Notes under the pieces: generated by a model | Databases searched by the model: none | What the model was told of the DNA's origin: nothing | The model's input: only the letters and a program-made list of their open reading frames with translations | Assembly (NCBI GenBank): GCA_017549565.1 | Contig: JAFYUI010000026.1 | Span: 1 to 64,000 of the forward strand | DNA length: 64,000 nt | Direction of reading: 5' to 3' | Source of the DNA: Clostridia bacterium | Lineage (GTDB): Bacteria > Bacillota > Clostridia > Oscillospirales > Acutalibacteraceae | Program-made: the position numbers and the translations under genes | Shown: in pieces, positions 34,822 through 43,199 of the stretch | Layout of the letters: every line of letters begins with the position of its first letter | Position numbering within the stretch: position 1 is the stretch's first letter

Positions 34822-36456
34822 CTATTCTAAAGAAATAATGTAATCATATATATCTTGTTTACCTTCAATAAAACCGATATCGGCAAGTGGATATTCGTTT
34901 TTAAGGTAATTTTGCAAAGCATTAACTTCGCTTTCGTCGGCATTTTTACCGTAAAAAACAATTATAATTGATTTATCTTCATCACACATAATTTGATTTA
35001 TTAAATCTCTTGTGACTTTAAGGCGATTTTCACCACTTAAAATAATATCTTTGTTTTTAATGCCAAGATATTGATTTTTAAAAATTTCAACATTACCAAT
35101 TTTTGCATCGCGTGTAGCGGTTGTAACGCTTGCCGTAACAACATTATCAAGACCAGAAGACATTTCAGTAATTAAAGTTTCAACATCCTCACACCATAAA
35201 TTCATCATAGAAAGTGCGCTATACCCTTCTACAATGGTTTTTGTAGGAATAATATGTACAGGCACTTCATTATAAATTTGCGCAACCTGATTTGCAGTTA
35301 AAATAATATTTGAATTATTGGGAAGTAAAATTATATGTTCGGCGTCGAATCTTTTAATAACATTTAAAAAATCTTCAACCGATGGATTGTTAGTTTGACC
35401 GCCATTTATGACAGCGGTAGCACCAATGCTTTCAAAATATTCAATAATTCCATCACCGCTGACAACAGGAATAACCGCATATTTAACCTTTTCACGCTTT
35501 GCTTCAATTTGAGTTTCATTATGTTGAACTGACATATTTTCAATTTTTAAATTTATAAATTCACCAAAATTTCTGGCATAAGCCAAAACCTTTTCGGGAG
35601 TAAAGGTGTGAATATGTAATTTTAAAATGCTTCCGCTTAAAGCGCAAACAATGGAATCGCCCATTTCTTCAAGCTGTCTTAAAAATTTGTCCCTTGAAAA
35701 AGCAGCAATATCCACTTTTTTATTCATCAGTTGTAAAATGAATTCGGTGCAATATCCATATTCCATCACACTATCAGGTCCAAAATCTACCGTGCCGTTA
35801 GAAACTTGTGTTGGTATCAAATCAATGGTTTCAACACTGTCAATAGAAATGCCACAAAAATAGGCGTAAATACCTTCAAAAAAGCAAACCAAACCTGCTG
35901 CACCACTGTCGACAACGCCCGCCTCCTTTAATACAGGCAACATTTCGGGCGTTTTCGCAAGTGTAGACTTCATAAGTTCTAAAAGTGCCTCAAAACCCGA
36001 TTTAAAGTCTGAAAACTGCTCTGCATTTTTATCTAAAAATTCGGCTGATTCACGAATTATTGTTAAAATTGTACCTTCGGTCGGAACCATAATTGAATTA
36101 TAAGCATCATCCTTAGCATATTTAAAAGCCAATGCTAAATCACCAAAACAAATATTTGTTTTATCCTTAAGACCGCGAGCAAATCCATTCACAAACTGTG
36201 AAAATATTACACCTGAATTTCCCCTTGCGTTCAGCAAAACTGACTGCGCAAGTGATTCGGTATATTCGTTAATATTATTGCTTTGCTTAACAGAAGCAAG
36301 GCCACCGCCAAAAGTGTGAACCATATTTGTACCCGTATCACCATCGGGTACAGGAAAAACATTCAAATCGTTAATGATTTGAATGTTTTTTTTAAGATTG
36401 CGGTACCCCATTGTAAATAAATAGTTAAGGGTTTTTCCATCAATATGTTGCTGCAT
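34822..36456 (-). CDS. fakA: Fatty acid kinase subunit A (DAK2-domain)
   Basis: FakA phosphorylates fatty acids bound to FakB, yielding acyl-phosphate. The 544-residue protein has the DhaL/DAK2 ATP domain (1-200: NDLNVFPVPDGDTGTNMVHT with metal-binding Asp residues, NARGNSGVIFSQF) and the DegV-like C-terminal region (about 330-540, VIPVVSGDGIIEYFESIGAT). It follows a fakB gene by two bases and precedes plsX by eight, giving a complete exogenous fatty acid activation operon. Confidence 0.95.
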   Translation of the reverse strand: MQQHIDGKTLNYLFTMGYRNLKKNIQIINDLNVFPVPDGDTGTNMVHTFGGGLASVKQSNNINEYTESLAQSVLLNARGNSGVIFSQFVNGFARGLKDKTNICFGDLALAFKYAKDDAYNSIMVPTEGTILTIIRESAEFLDKNAEQFSDFKSGFEALLELMKSTLAKTPEMLPVLKEAGVVDSGAAGLVCFFEGIYAYFCGISIDSVETIDLIPTQVSNGTVDFGPDSVMEYGYCTEFILQLMNKKVDIAAFSRDKFLRQLEEMGDSIVCALSGSILKLHIHTFTPEKVLAYARNFGEFINLKIENMSVQHNETQIEAKREKVKYAVIPVVSGDGIIEYFESIGATAVINGGQTNNPSVEDFLNVIKRFDAEHIILLPNNSNIILTANQVAQIYNEVPVHIIPTKTIVEGYSALSMMNLWCEDVETLITEMSSGLDNVVTASVTTATRDAKIGNVEIFKNQYLGIKNKDIILSGENRLKVTRDLINQIMCDEDKSIIIVFYGKNADESEVNALQNYLKNEYPLADIGFIEGKQDIYDYIISLE

Positions 36457-36458
36457 TC

Positions 36459-37346
36459 TTATTCATTCCCCTCGATAGTTACTTCCTCACCAAAAGTAAA
36501 TCCAATAACTGTACCTGGACCAACAGAAGCACCAACAATTGGACCTATATAGCTTAAAATAACTTCTTTAAATTCAGCGCGTTTAAGTATTTCATCTCGT
36601 AAAAGAATTGCATCATCCAAACAGTCAGCATGACTTATTAAAAGCGTATCATAAACACCATTTGCGGCATTAACGAGATGTTCAGCAATAGCAACACGAG
36701 CATTAGGATAGCCCTTCACCTTTTTATATGCATAATTTTGGCCCTTTCTATCCGAAATAATTATAGGTTTAACACCGAATAGATTGCCAAAAAACGCCTT
36801 TGATGCTTTAACTCTGCCCGCACGTGAAAGATATTCCATACTTTCAACAGTGCCACATTGATTAACTTTTAAACGAATATTTTCTATATAGTCAGCAGTT
36901 TCATTAACCGAAAGACCATTTGACCTTTGTTTAGAAGCTTGAATTAAAAGATAACCTTGTCCAAGCGAACTTATCAAAGAATCAACACATCGAATTTGAG
37001 CATTGGGATATTCTTCTTTAAGTTCGTTTGCAACCTTAACAGCCATATTTACAGAAGCCGAAAGCGCAGATGAACAAGAAATATATAGAACATCCTTTCC
37101 GTTTTCAATACATGCTTTAAAACTGTCATAATAAACGTTTTTAGGCACCTGTGTTGTAAAAACACGTTTACCGGCACGCATAATATCATAATGTGCTTTT
37201 GCTTCTTCGCTGTTCCAATCAAGTGATGCAGGATATTCTACATCATTAATTGTGAAATTCATTGCTACATATTCAATTCCAAACTGTTCGCGCAATTCTT
37301 TGCTTAAATCGCAAGTTGAATCACCAAAAATTACAAAATCACGCAT
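36459..37346 (-). CDS. fakB: DegV-family fatty-acid-binding protein (FakB type), copy 2
   Basis: The 295-residue DegV-fold protein binds a fatty acid and presents it to FakA. Family motifs are visible: FGDSTCDLS (first Ser loop), KRVFTTQVPK, ISCSSALSASVN (head-group Ser/Thr) and GPIVGASVGPGTVIGFTFG. It lies between a paralogue (18 bases upstream) and fakA. Two different FakBs in one operon suggest different acyl-chain preferences, for example saturated against unsaturated, as described for other Bacillota. Confidence 0.93.
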   Translation of the reverse strand: MRDFVIFGDSTCDLSKELREQFGIEYVAMNFTINDVEYPASLDWNSEEAKAHYDIMRAGKRVFTTQVPKNVYYDSFKACIENGKDVLYISCSSALSASVNMAVKVANELKEEYPNAQIRCVDSLISSLGQGYLLIQASKQRSNGLSVNETADYIENIRLKVNQCGTVESMEYLSRAGRVKASKAFFGNLFGVKPIIISDRKGQNYAYKKVKGYPNARVAIAEHLVNAANGVYDTLLISHADCLDDAILLRDEILKRAEFKEVILSYIGPIVGASVGPGTVIGFTFGEEVTIEGNE

Positions 37347-37364
37347 TAATAACTCCCCCCAAAA

Positions 37365-38303
37365 TTATTTTTGATTATCAATAATTTCTTGCATAATTTC
37401 TTTTTCAACAGAAAAATCTTCGCTAATTTCACTGCCCCAATAAAACGCTGCACAAAGCCCGGGACCAATAGAAACACCGCACGACATACCAACCGAATTG
37501 ATAATAACTTCTTTTGGATTAAATTCCTTTATAATCATATCTTTCAAAAGCTGAGCCGCTGCTTCGCGATTTGAATGAGCAACAAAAATTATTTGGTCAC
37601 TTGGGTTTTTAATGGTTTTTTTCATATATTTTATAACCGCGTCAAAAGCCAGTTTTTTACCCTTAAATTTACCCAACACTTCTGCAAGTCCCTTGCGGTT
37701 AAAGTCTGCAATAGGATTTATACCAACAAGCGTACCAAAAAATGCCTTAAAATTAGAAATTCGGCCTGTTTTGCATAAAAAGAACAAATCGTCCATTGGA
37801 CCACATTGATGTAAACAATGCTTGTTTTTTTCAATATATTCTGCAGTTTCCTCCAACGAAAGACCTTCGTTTCTTTTAAGTGCTGCTTCAATAACCAACA
37901 TTGAAAGTGCGGTAGAATATCTCATAGAATCAACACAAATAATCTTTCTTTCGGGATATTTTTCAAGCAGTTGATTTTTAACTAATTCACAAGTTTGGTA
38001 TGTACCCGAAAGCGCAGACGACAAGGTTATAGCCAAAATATCTTTGCCCGCTTTCAGATGTTTTTCGTATACCCTAATTATGTCACCCGTTGTTGCACAA
38101 GCGGTACGGTATGAGATATTTTTATCCTTCATTGATTCAAAAAAATCTATTGGGTTATAGGTTTCCCAATCAATATCAGATTTTATCGCTGTACCATCAG
38201 GAAGATAAACAATACCTTCTATATAATCATCAATTCCAAAGCGCTCGCGCAAGGGTTTTATAAGGTCGCACGACGTATCAGGAATGATTACAAAATTTGA
38301 CAT
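37365..38303 (-). CDS. fakB: DegV-family fatty-acid-binding protein (FakB type), copy 1
   Basis: The 312-residue DegV-fold protein shows IIPDTSCDLIKPL, YRTACATTGDI, ITLSSALSGTYQTC, TGRISNFKAFFGTLVGINP and GMSCGVSIGPGLCAAFYWG. It heads the operon and is clearly a paralogue of the next gene, but diverged throughout. It probably binds a different fatty acid. A Shine-Dalgarno (GGAGG) precedes the ATG. Confidence 0.93.
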   Translation of the reverse strand: MSNFVIIPDTSCDLIKPLRERFGIDDYIEGIVYLPDGTAIKSDIDWETYNPIDFFESMKDKNISYRTACATTGDIIRVYEKHLKAGKDILAITLSSALSGTYQTCELVKNQLLEKYPERKIICVDSMRYSTALSMLVIEAALKRNEGLSLEETAEYIEKNKHCLHQCGPMDDLFFLCKTGRISNFKAFFGTLVGINPIADFNRKGLAEVLGKFKGKKLAFDAVIKYMKKTIKNPSDQIIFVAHSNREAAAQLLKDMIIKEFNPKEVIINSVGMSCGVSIGPGLCAAFYWGSEISEDFSVEKEIMQEIIDNQK

Positions 38304-38340
38304 AGATTTCCTCCAAAAAATAATCTAAGTATTGAATTTA

Positions 38341-38368
38341 ATTATAACACAAAACACCCTTTTTTCAA
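38341..38368 (-). promoter_or_regulatory. Promoter of the fakB-fakB-fakA-plsX operon
   Basis: On the minus strand TTGAAA (38363-38368), 16 nt, TATAAT (38341-38346), about 40 bases upstream of the first fakB. A TATAAT at 38411-38416 on the plus strand probably serves the divergent hydrolase. Confidence 0.7.
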
Positions 38369-38442
38369 CATTTTTTTCGCTTTTTTATAGAAATTTAAAA
38401 AAAGATATGATATAATAGCACAAAAGCATTTTTGGAGGCAAT

Positions 38443-39390
38443 ATGGAAATTTTTTTGATTGTTCTTTCATTTTTAATTTTATCTGGTTTTGTTGCTATGC
38501 TTATATACACATATCCTATTTCAAAAAAGGTGTATAAAGAACAACTTGTTAAAACTAATCCCGAAAAATGGAGTCGTGTTTGCTCTGCGCCGGAAAACGA
38601 AGAGCAGATTAAAATGTGGAATGAAGGCATTAAATGGGCTAATGCCCACAAACAGTGTATGACCGAGGTTGAAATTGAAAATGACGGTTTGAAATTGTTT
38701 GGTGAATATTATGACTTTGGCAATCAAAGATGTGTTATAATTATTCCGGGCAGATGTGAATGCCTTGTTTATTCGTATTATTTTGCCGCGCCTTATAAAG
38801 AAGCAGGTTTTAATGTTTTGGTTATTGATACGCGTTGTCACGGCAAAAGCGAAGGTATTTACAACACTATCGGTGTTAAAGAATCAACCGATATTATTGC
38901 TTGGTCAAAGCTTATGTCAGAGCGCTTCGATAACAAGGAAGTTTGGTACCATGGTATTTGCATAGGCACCGCTTCAGCAATTTTTGCAATGATAAATAAA
39001 GATTGCCCCAATTATGTAAAGGGCTTTGTGACCGAGGGTTGCTTTGTTTCGTTTAGAGAAACCTTTAAACAACATATGGTTGCTGACAAACGCCCCTTAT
39101 TCCCTGTTTTAGACTTGGTAATGCTGCAAATAAACATCCACACAAAAACAAATGTATATAAAGACAAACCCATTAAAACAATTAAGAAACTTAAAAAAGA
39201 TGCCAGGGTTTTGTTTTTATATGGTGAAAAAGATATTTTTTCATTACCCCAAAAGTCTCAAAAGCTTTTTAATGCTTGTTCTGCCGAAGACAAGAAACTT
39301 GTTTGGTTTTCAAAGGGTGGTCATTCGCATTTGAGAATTAATAACAGCGAAGAATATGATAAAGCAATTATAAATTTTTTTAAAGGATAA
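38443..39390 (+). CDS. Alpha/beta hydrolase with a cysteine nucleophile elbow
   Basis: The 315-residue protein has an N-terminal transmembrane helix (2-22) and an alpha/beta-hydrolase domain: VIIIPGRCE, VLVIDTRCHGKSEG, the elbow YHGICIGTAS, LYGEKDIFSLP and KGGHSHLR. The elbow reads G-I-C-I-G, so the usual nucleophile Ser is Cys173. A Cys there occurs in PHA synthases and dienelactone hydrolases and favours acyl transfer over plain hydrolysis. The acid and His partners appear present. It is divergent from the fak operon and followed four bases later by a deacetylase gene. The substrate is unknown. Confidence 0.85.
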   Translation: MEIFLIVLSFLILSGFVAMLIYTYPISKKVYKEQLVKTNPEKWSRVCSAPENEEQIKMWNEGIKWANAHKQCMTEVEIENDGLKLFGEYYDFGNQRCVIIIPGRCECLVYSYYFAAPYKEAGFNVLVIDTRCHGKSEGIYNTIGVKESTDIIAWSKLMSERFDNKEVWYHGICIGTASAIFAMINKDCPNYVKGFVTEGCFVSFRETFKQHMVADKRPLFPVLDLVMLQINIHTKTNVYKDKPIKTIKKLKKDARVLFLYGEKDIFSLPQKSQKLFNACSAEDKKLVWFSKGGHSHLRINNSEEYDKAIINFFKG

Positions 39391-39394
39391 TAAA

Positions 39395-40261
39395 ATGTTT
39401 AAAAAAAAATATGCCATTTTTACAATGGATGTTGAAGCATTTACCGATACAGAATGTGTTGCATATTCTAAGGAAAATGTTGATATCGACCTTTTGGACG
39501 GTTTTGATGAATACATTAAAATCCTTGATGAAAACAACATTAAATGCACTATGTTTACTGTGGGAAATCTTGCTCCAAAGATTTATGACAAGCTTCAACG
39601 CTGCATTATAAACGGTCACGAATTAGCGCTGCACAATTATGAACATATCCCACCGGCTAAAATTGAAACTGAAACATTTAAGAAAAACCTTGTAAAAACT
39701 AAAAAAGAACTTTCTCAAATGTTTAATGCAGAAATTTCGGGTTTTAGAGCTCCTTTTTTCAGCATTGATAGACAGCATCTTGACATTATTAAAGAAATTG
39801 GTTTTAAATACGATTCCAGCCATCTTGATTTCTTAGCTGCAAGGCACACCGTTAACTTAAAAATAAATGATTTTGAAAAAATTTCAAAAAACATTTATTC
39901 AAACGGAAACTTTTTTGAATTTGGTCTGCCTATTTATAAAATGTTTGGTTTTCCATACCCAATTTCAGGTGGTGGCTATATTAGACTTGGAAATTGGCCA
40001 TTTATAAAAACCCTAATTAAGCAATATCTTCAAAAAAACGACTATTATGTTTTCTATTTACACCCGTTTGAATTGACAAAACAACAAATTCCGGTTTTAA
40101 AAGGTTTGAAACTGTATGATAAATTCTATTTAAGATACGGTATTAAAAATTATGCAAAACATATTAAACAGTTGATTGCTATTCTTAAAAAACTTGGTTA
40201 TTCATTTGTAACCTTTGATGAACTTACAAATAAATTATTGAAAAAAAAGTCTGAGTTTTAA
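39395..40261 (+). CDS. Polysaccharide deacetylase-family protein
   Basis: The 288-residue cytosolic-looking protein has a NodB-type fold: DVEAFTD (D-x-E metal site), CTMFTVGNLA, NGHELALHNYEH (His-x-x-x-His metal ligands), GFRAPFF and YLHPFEL. The N-terminal DVE motif and PHA-type ending resemble lipid-linked or intracellular glycan deacetylases rather than secreted peptidoglycan enzymes, and there is no signal peptide. It shares a transcript with the Cys-hydrolase. It may deacetylate an amino sugar of a glycolipid intermediate. Confidence 0.88.
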   Translation: MFKKKYAIFTMDVEAFTDTECVAYSKENVDIDLLDGFDEYIKILDENNIKCTMFTVGNLAPKIYDKLQRCIINGHELALHNYEHIPPAKIETETFKKNLVKTKKELSQMFNAEISGFRAPFFSIDRQHLDIIKEIGFKYDSSHLDFLAARHTVNLKINDFEKISKNIYSNGNFFEFGLPIYKMFGFPYPISGGGYIRLGNWPFIKTLIKQYLQKNDYYVFYLHPFELTKQQIPVLKGLKLYDKFYLRYGIKNYAKHIKQLIAILKKLGYSFVTFDELTNKLLKKKSEF

Positions 40262-40282
40262 AATAAAGCTCAGACTTTTTTA
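40243..40282. terminator. Bidirectional terminator between deacetylase and PPTase genes
   Basis: AAGTCTGAG...CTCAGACTT stem with A run before and T run after; it overlaps the ends of both convergent genes. Confidence 0.85.
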
Positions 40283-40867
40283 ATACACAATAGACACAAC
40301 ATACTTGTCATCAATTACTACTTTTTCAATATTTTTTTTAATAGGTTCGCTAATGATTGCTAATCCTTTTCCAATAAATTTGGCGTATGCTTCCTTAGCT
40401 GTCCATATTTCGAAAAAACGAACTAAAATTTCAGTATCCTCAGTGAGTTTAAAATCTTTATTGTTAGGCGTAAATCCGAAAATATATTGTAATTCAAGAT
40501 CAGTACAAATTCGCTTTGCAATAGATAAATCAATAGGTCGAATTTCTTCAATATCAATGCCAATAGGGGTTTTATCTACCGCACAAACAACCATATCGCC
40601 CGAATGACTAATGTTAAACTCTATATTTAAATCTCTTGCATAAGGTTTATAATGTTCGCCTAAATCAAAACGAATTTTTTCAACATCTATGCCACAAGAG
40701 TCAAAAATTGCTTTACGACATAGCATTTCGCCCACAACTGTGCGCTTTTTGTCTTCAAAATTACGGGCTCTCTCAACCCTTTTCTTCTTTTTTTCGTCCA
40801 TTAAAGAATACCATTTTTCATATTCTTCATTGGTTAAGTCGCAAATATTGAATTTATACCATTTCAT
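40280..40867 (-). CDS. Sfp-type 4'-phosphopantetheinyl transferase
   Basis: The 195-residue enzyme transfers phosphopantetheine from CoA to carrier proteins. It shows FNISHSGD, GIDIEEIRPID (Mg-binding acidic triad) and WTAKEAYAKFIGKGL. It is short for an Sfp (about 225 residues) but has all three motifs. It is not AcpS. In this window the natural clients are the carrier domain at 25958-27871 (Ser597) and the free ACP at 29155-29397 (Ser38). It is convergent with the deacetylase gene and apparently monocistronic. Confidence 0.93.
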   Translation of the reverse strand: MKWYKFNICDLTNEEYEKWYSLMDEKKKKRVERARNFEDKKRTVVGEMLCRKAIFDSCGIDVEKIRFDLGEHYKPYARDLNIEFNISHSGDMVVCAVDKTPIGIDIEEIRPIDLSIAKRICTDLELQYIFGFTPNNKDFKLTEDTEILVRFFEIWTAKEAYAKFIGKGLAIISEPIKKNIEKVVIDDKYVVSIVY

Positions 40868-40978
40868 TTTATATTCTCACAATCAAATATTTCTTTAGTT
40901 AATATAACATAAATTATTAATTATGTAAATAAAACTTATTTAATTTTCATAAAATGTTAAAATTTTGACAATTTTCCC

Positions 40979-41006
40979 TTGAATTTTGAAATTTTTGTGA
41001 TATAAT
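40979..41006 (+). promoter_or_regulatory. Promoter of hppA
   Basis: TTGAAT (40979-40984), 16 nt, TATAAT (41001-41006). The rest of the 40868-41077 gap is AT-rich without other clear features. Confidence 0.65.
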
Positions 41007-41077
41007 AATCGTTATCACTAAAATTTATAATATAAAATACTTATATTTCTCAAATTTTACTAATGAAGGGGATTTTT

Positions 41078-43159
41078 ATGGAAAAGTTACTCGTAATCTT
41101 AACCTTTGCCGGTGCTTTGTTTGCGTTGTTATTCGCTTTTATAATGTCGCGCAAAGTGATAAAGTTTTCTGAAGGCACTGACCTTATGAAAAAAATCTCA
41201 CTTGCTATTCGCAAAGGTGCTAACGCTTATTTAAAACGCCAATACAAAATTGTTGTAATTTTCTTTGGCATTATGTTTGCTGTACTTTCAGTTATGGCAA
41301 TATTCAAGCTTTTGACACCTTATGTGCCCTTTGCTTTTGTAACGGGCGGCTTCTTCTCGGCTCTTTCGGGCTTTATTGGTATGAAGATTGCCACACTTGC
41401 AAATGCGCGTACCGCAAATGCTTGCCGTGAAGGGTTAAATAAAGGTCTTCGCATTGCTTTTTCAGCGGGCAGCGTTATGGGCTTTACTGTTGTAGGTCTT
41501 GGCCTTTTAGATATTTCGGTTTGGTTTTTCCTTTTAAAATTTGTGTTTAAACTTAATCCTGCCGAAATTACAAGTGCTATGCTTACCTTTGGTATGGGTG
41601 CATCATCAATGGCACTGTTTGCCCGTGTTGGTGGCGGTATCTTTACAAAGGCCGCTGACGTTGGTGCCGACCTTGTTGGTAAGGTTGAAGCAGGTATTCC
41701 CGAAGATGACCCCCGCAACCCCGCAGTTATTGCCGACAATGTTGGTGATAATGTTGGTGACGTTGCAGGTATGGGTGCCGACCTTTATGAATCTTATGTT
41801 GGCTCAATAATTTCAGCATCCGCCTTGGGTGTTGCAGCTTTACATTCGATTGAAGCAATGGCTTTACCAATGCTTTTGGCAGCTATTGGTGTTGTTTGTT
41901 CAATTATTGGTACATTCTTTGTAAGAACAAAGGAAGGTGCAACCCAAAAGCAATTACTTTCTGCACTTTCACGTGGTACTAATTTTTCTGCTATTGCAAT
42001 TGCCGTTATTTCTCTTCCGCTTATTTACTTTATCTTAGGTGAAGCTAACTGGAAAATTTACTTTGCTATTTTAGCTGGTTTACTTGCAGGTGTGCTTATC
42101 GGTAAAGCAACCGAATATTACACCTCTGACGGCTTTAAGCCCACACAAAACCTTGCTGCAACAAGTGAAACTGGTACAGCAACCATTATAATTGGCGGTC
42201 TTTCGGTTGGTATGCTTTCAACCTTGATGCCTATTATTATAATTTCGATTTGTGTTTTGGTTGCTTTCTTTGTATCGGGCGGTGCAAGCAATGCTTCTCT
42301 TGGTCTTTATGGTATTGGTCTTGCAGCAGTTGGTATGCTTTCAACCCTTGGCATAACCCTTGCAACCGATGCTTACGGCCCCGTTGCCGATAACGCAGGC
42401 GGTATTGCCCAAATGGCAGGTCTTGAAGAAGATGTTAGAAACCGTACCGATGCGCTTGACTCACTCGGTAACACAACCGCCGCCACAGGTAAGGGCTTTG
42501 CTATCGGCTCGGCCGCACTCACAGCACTTGCTCTTATGGCATCATATATTGATAAGGTTAAATCTATCAGCGGTGAAATTGACGAGATTGTTTTAAGCAT
42601 TACAAACCCCACAGTTTTAACAGGTTTGTTTATCGGTGCTTGTCTCCCGTTCGTTTTTGCTGCAATTACAATGAACTCTGTTGGACGCGCAGCACAAAGC
42701 GTTGTTAAAGAGGTTCGCCGCCAATTTAAAGAAATTGCCGGTCTTATGGACGGCACAAATGAAGCCGATTATGCTTCCTGTGTTGACCTTTGCACAAAGG
42801 CAAGTCTTCGCGAAATGATAGTACCAACCATAGTTGCGGTTGTTGTTCCCGTTATTGTTGGTATGACTCTCGGTTGGACAGGCGTTGTAGGTATGCTTGC
42901 AGGCGCTACTGCTTCGGGCTTTTTAATGGCAATATTTATGTCAAACTCGGGCGGTGCTTGGGATAACGCTAAAAAGTACATTGAAAGTGGTGTACATGGT
43001 GGTAAGGGCTCTGAAAACCACAAAGCCGCAGTTGTTGGCGACACCGTTGGCGACCCCTTTAAAGATACATCCGGTCCCGCAATTAACATTTTAATTAAAT
43101 TACTTTCAATGGTATCTATTGTGTTTGCAGCACTTGTTGTAAACTTCTCAATTTTATAA
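41078..43159 (+). CDS. hppA: Membrane-bound K+-dependent pyrophosphatase
   Basis: This enzyme couples pyrophosphate hydrolysis to H+ and/or Na+ pumping across the membrane. The 693-residue protein has about 16 transmembrane segments and the catalytic motifs [20 protein letters not shown] (first 20 given), [14 protein letters not shown] and [14 protein letters not shown]. In [16 protein letters not shown] the key position is Ala rather than Lys, the mark of the K+-dependent class. Whether it pumps Na+ or H+ cannot be decided by eye. The ATG at 41078 has GAAGGGG upstream; an ATG five codons earlier overlaps that site. Confidence 0.96.
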   Translation: MEKLLVILTFAGALFALLFAFIMSRKVIKFSEGTDLMKKISLAIRKGANAYLKRQYKIVVIFFGIMFAVLSVMAIFKLLTPYVPFAFVTGGFFSALSGFIGMKIATLANARTANACREGLNKGLRIAFSAGSVMGFTVVGLGLLDISVWFFLLKFVFKLNPAEITSAMLTFGMGASSMALFARVGGGIFTKAADVGADLVGKVEAGIPEDDPRNPAVIADNVGDNVGDVAGMGADLYESYVGSIISASALGVAALHSIEAMALPMLLAAIGVVCSIIGTFFVRTKEGATQKQLLSALSRGTNFSAIAIAVISLPLIYFILGEANWKIYFAILAGLLAGVLIGKATEYYTSDGFKPTQNLAATSETGTATIIIGGLSVGMLSTLMPIIIISICVLVAFFVSGGASNASLGLYGIGLAAVGMLSTLGITLATDAYGPVADNAGGIAQMAGLEEDVRNRTDALDSLGNTTAATGKGFAIGSAALTALALMASYIDKVKSISGEIDEIVLSITNPTVLTGLFIGACLPFVFAAITMNSVGRAAQSVVKEVRRQFKEIAGLMDGTNEADYASCVDLCTKASLREMIVPTIVAVVVPVIVGMTLGWTGVVGMLAGATASGFLMAIFMSNSGGAWDNAKKYIESGVHGGKGSENHKAAVVGDTVGDPFKDTSGPAINILIKLLSMVSIVFAALVVNFSIL

Positions 43160-43162
43160 AAA

Positions 43163-43198
43163 ATTAACGGCTTGTCTCGTGACAAGCCGTTTTTTTAT
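43163..43198. terminator. Bidirectional terminator after hppA
   Basis: AACGGCTTGTC-TCGT-GACAAGCCGTT with T run on the plus side and A run on the other. Confidence 0.9.
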
Positions 43199-43199
43199 T

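Noticed and set aside
40966..41006. TTGACA upstream of hppA as the -35 box
   Set aside because: It is about 30 bases from the TATAAT; TTGAAT at 40979 gives a normal 16-nt spacer.
41320..41739. Open frame antisense to hppA
   Set aside because: HppA motifs on the other strand are unambiguous; no ribosome site for the antisense frame.
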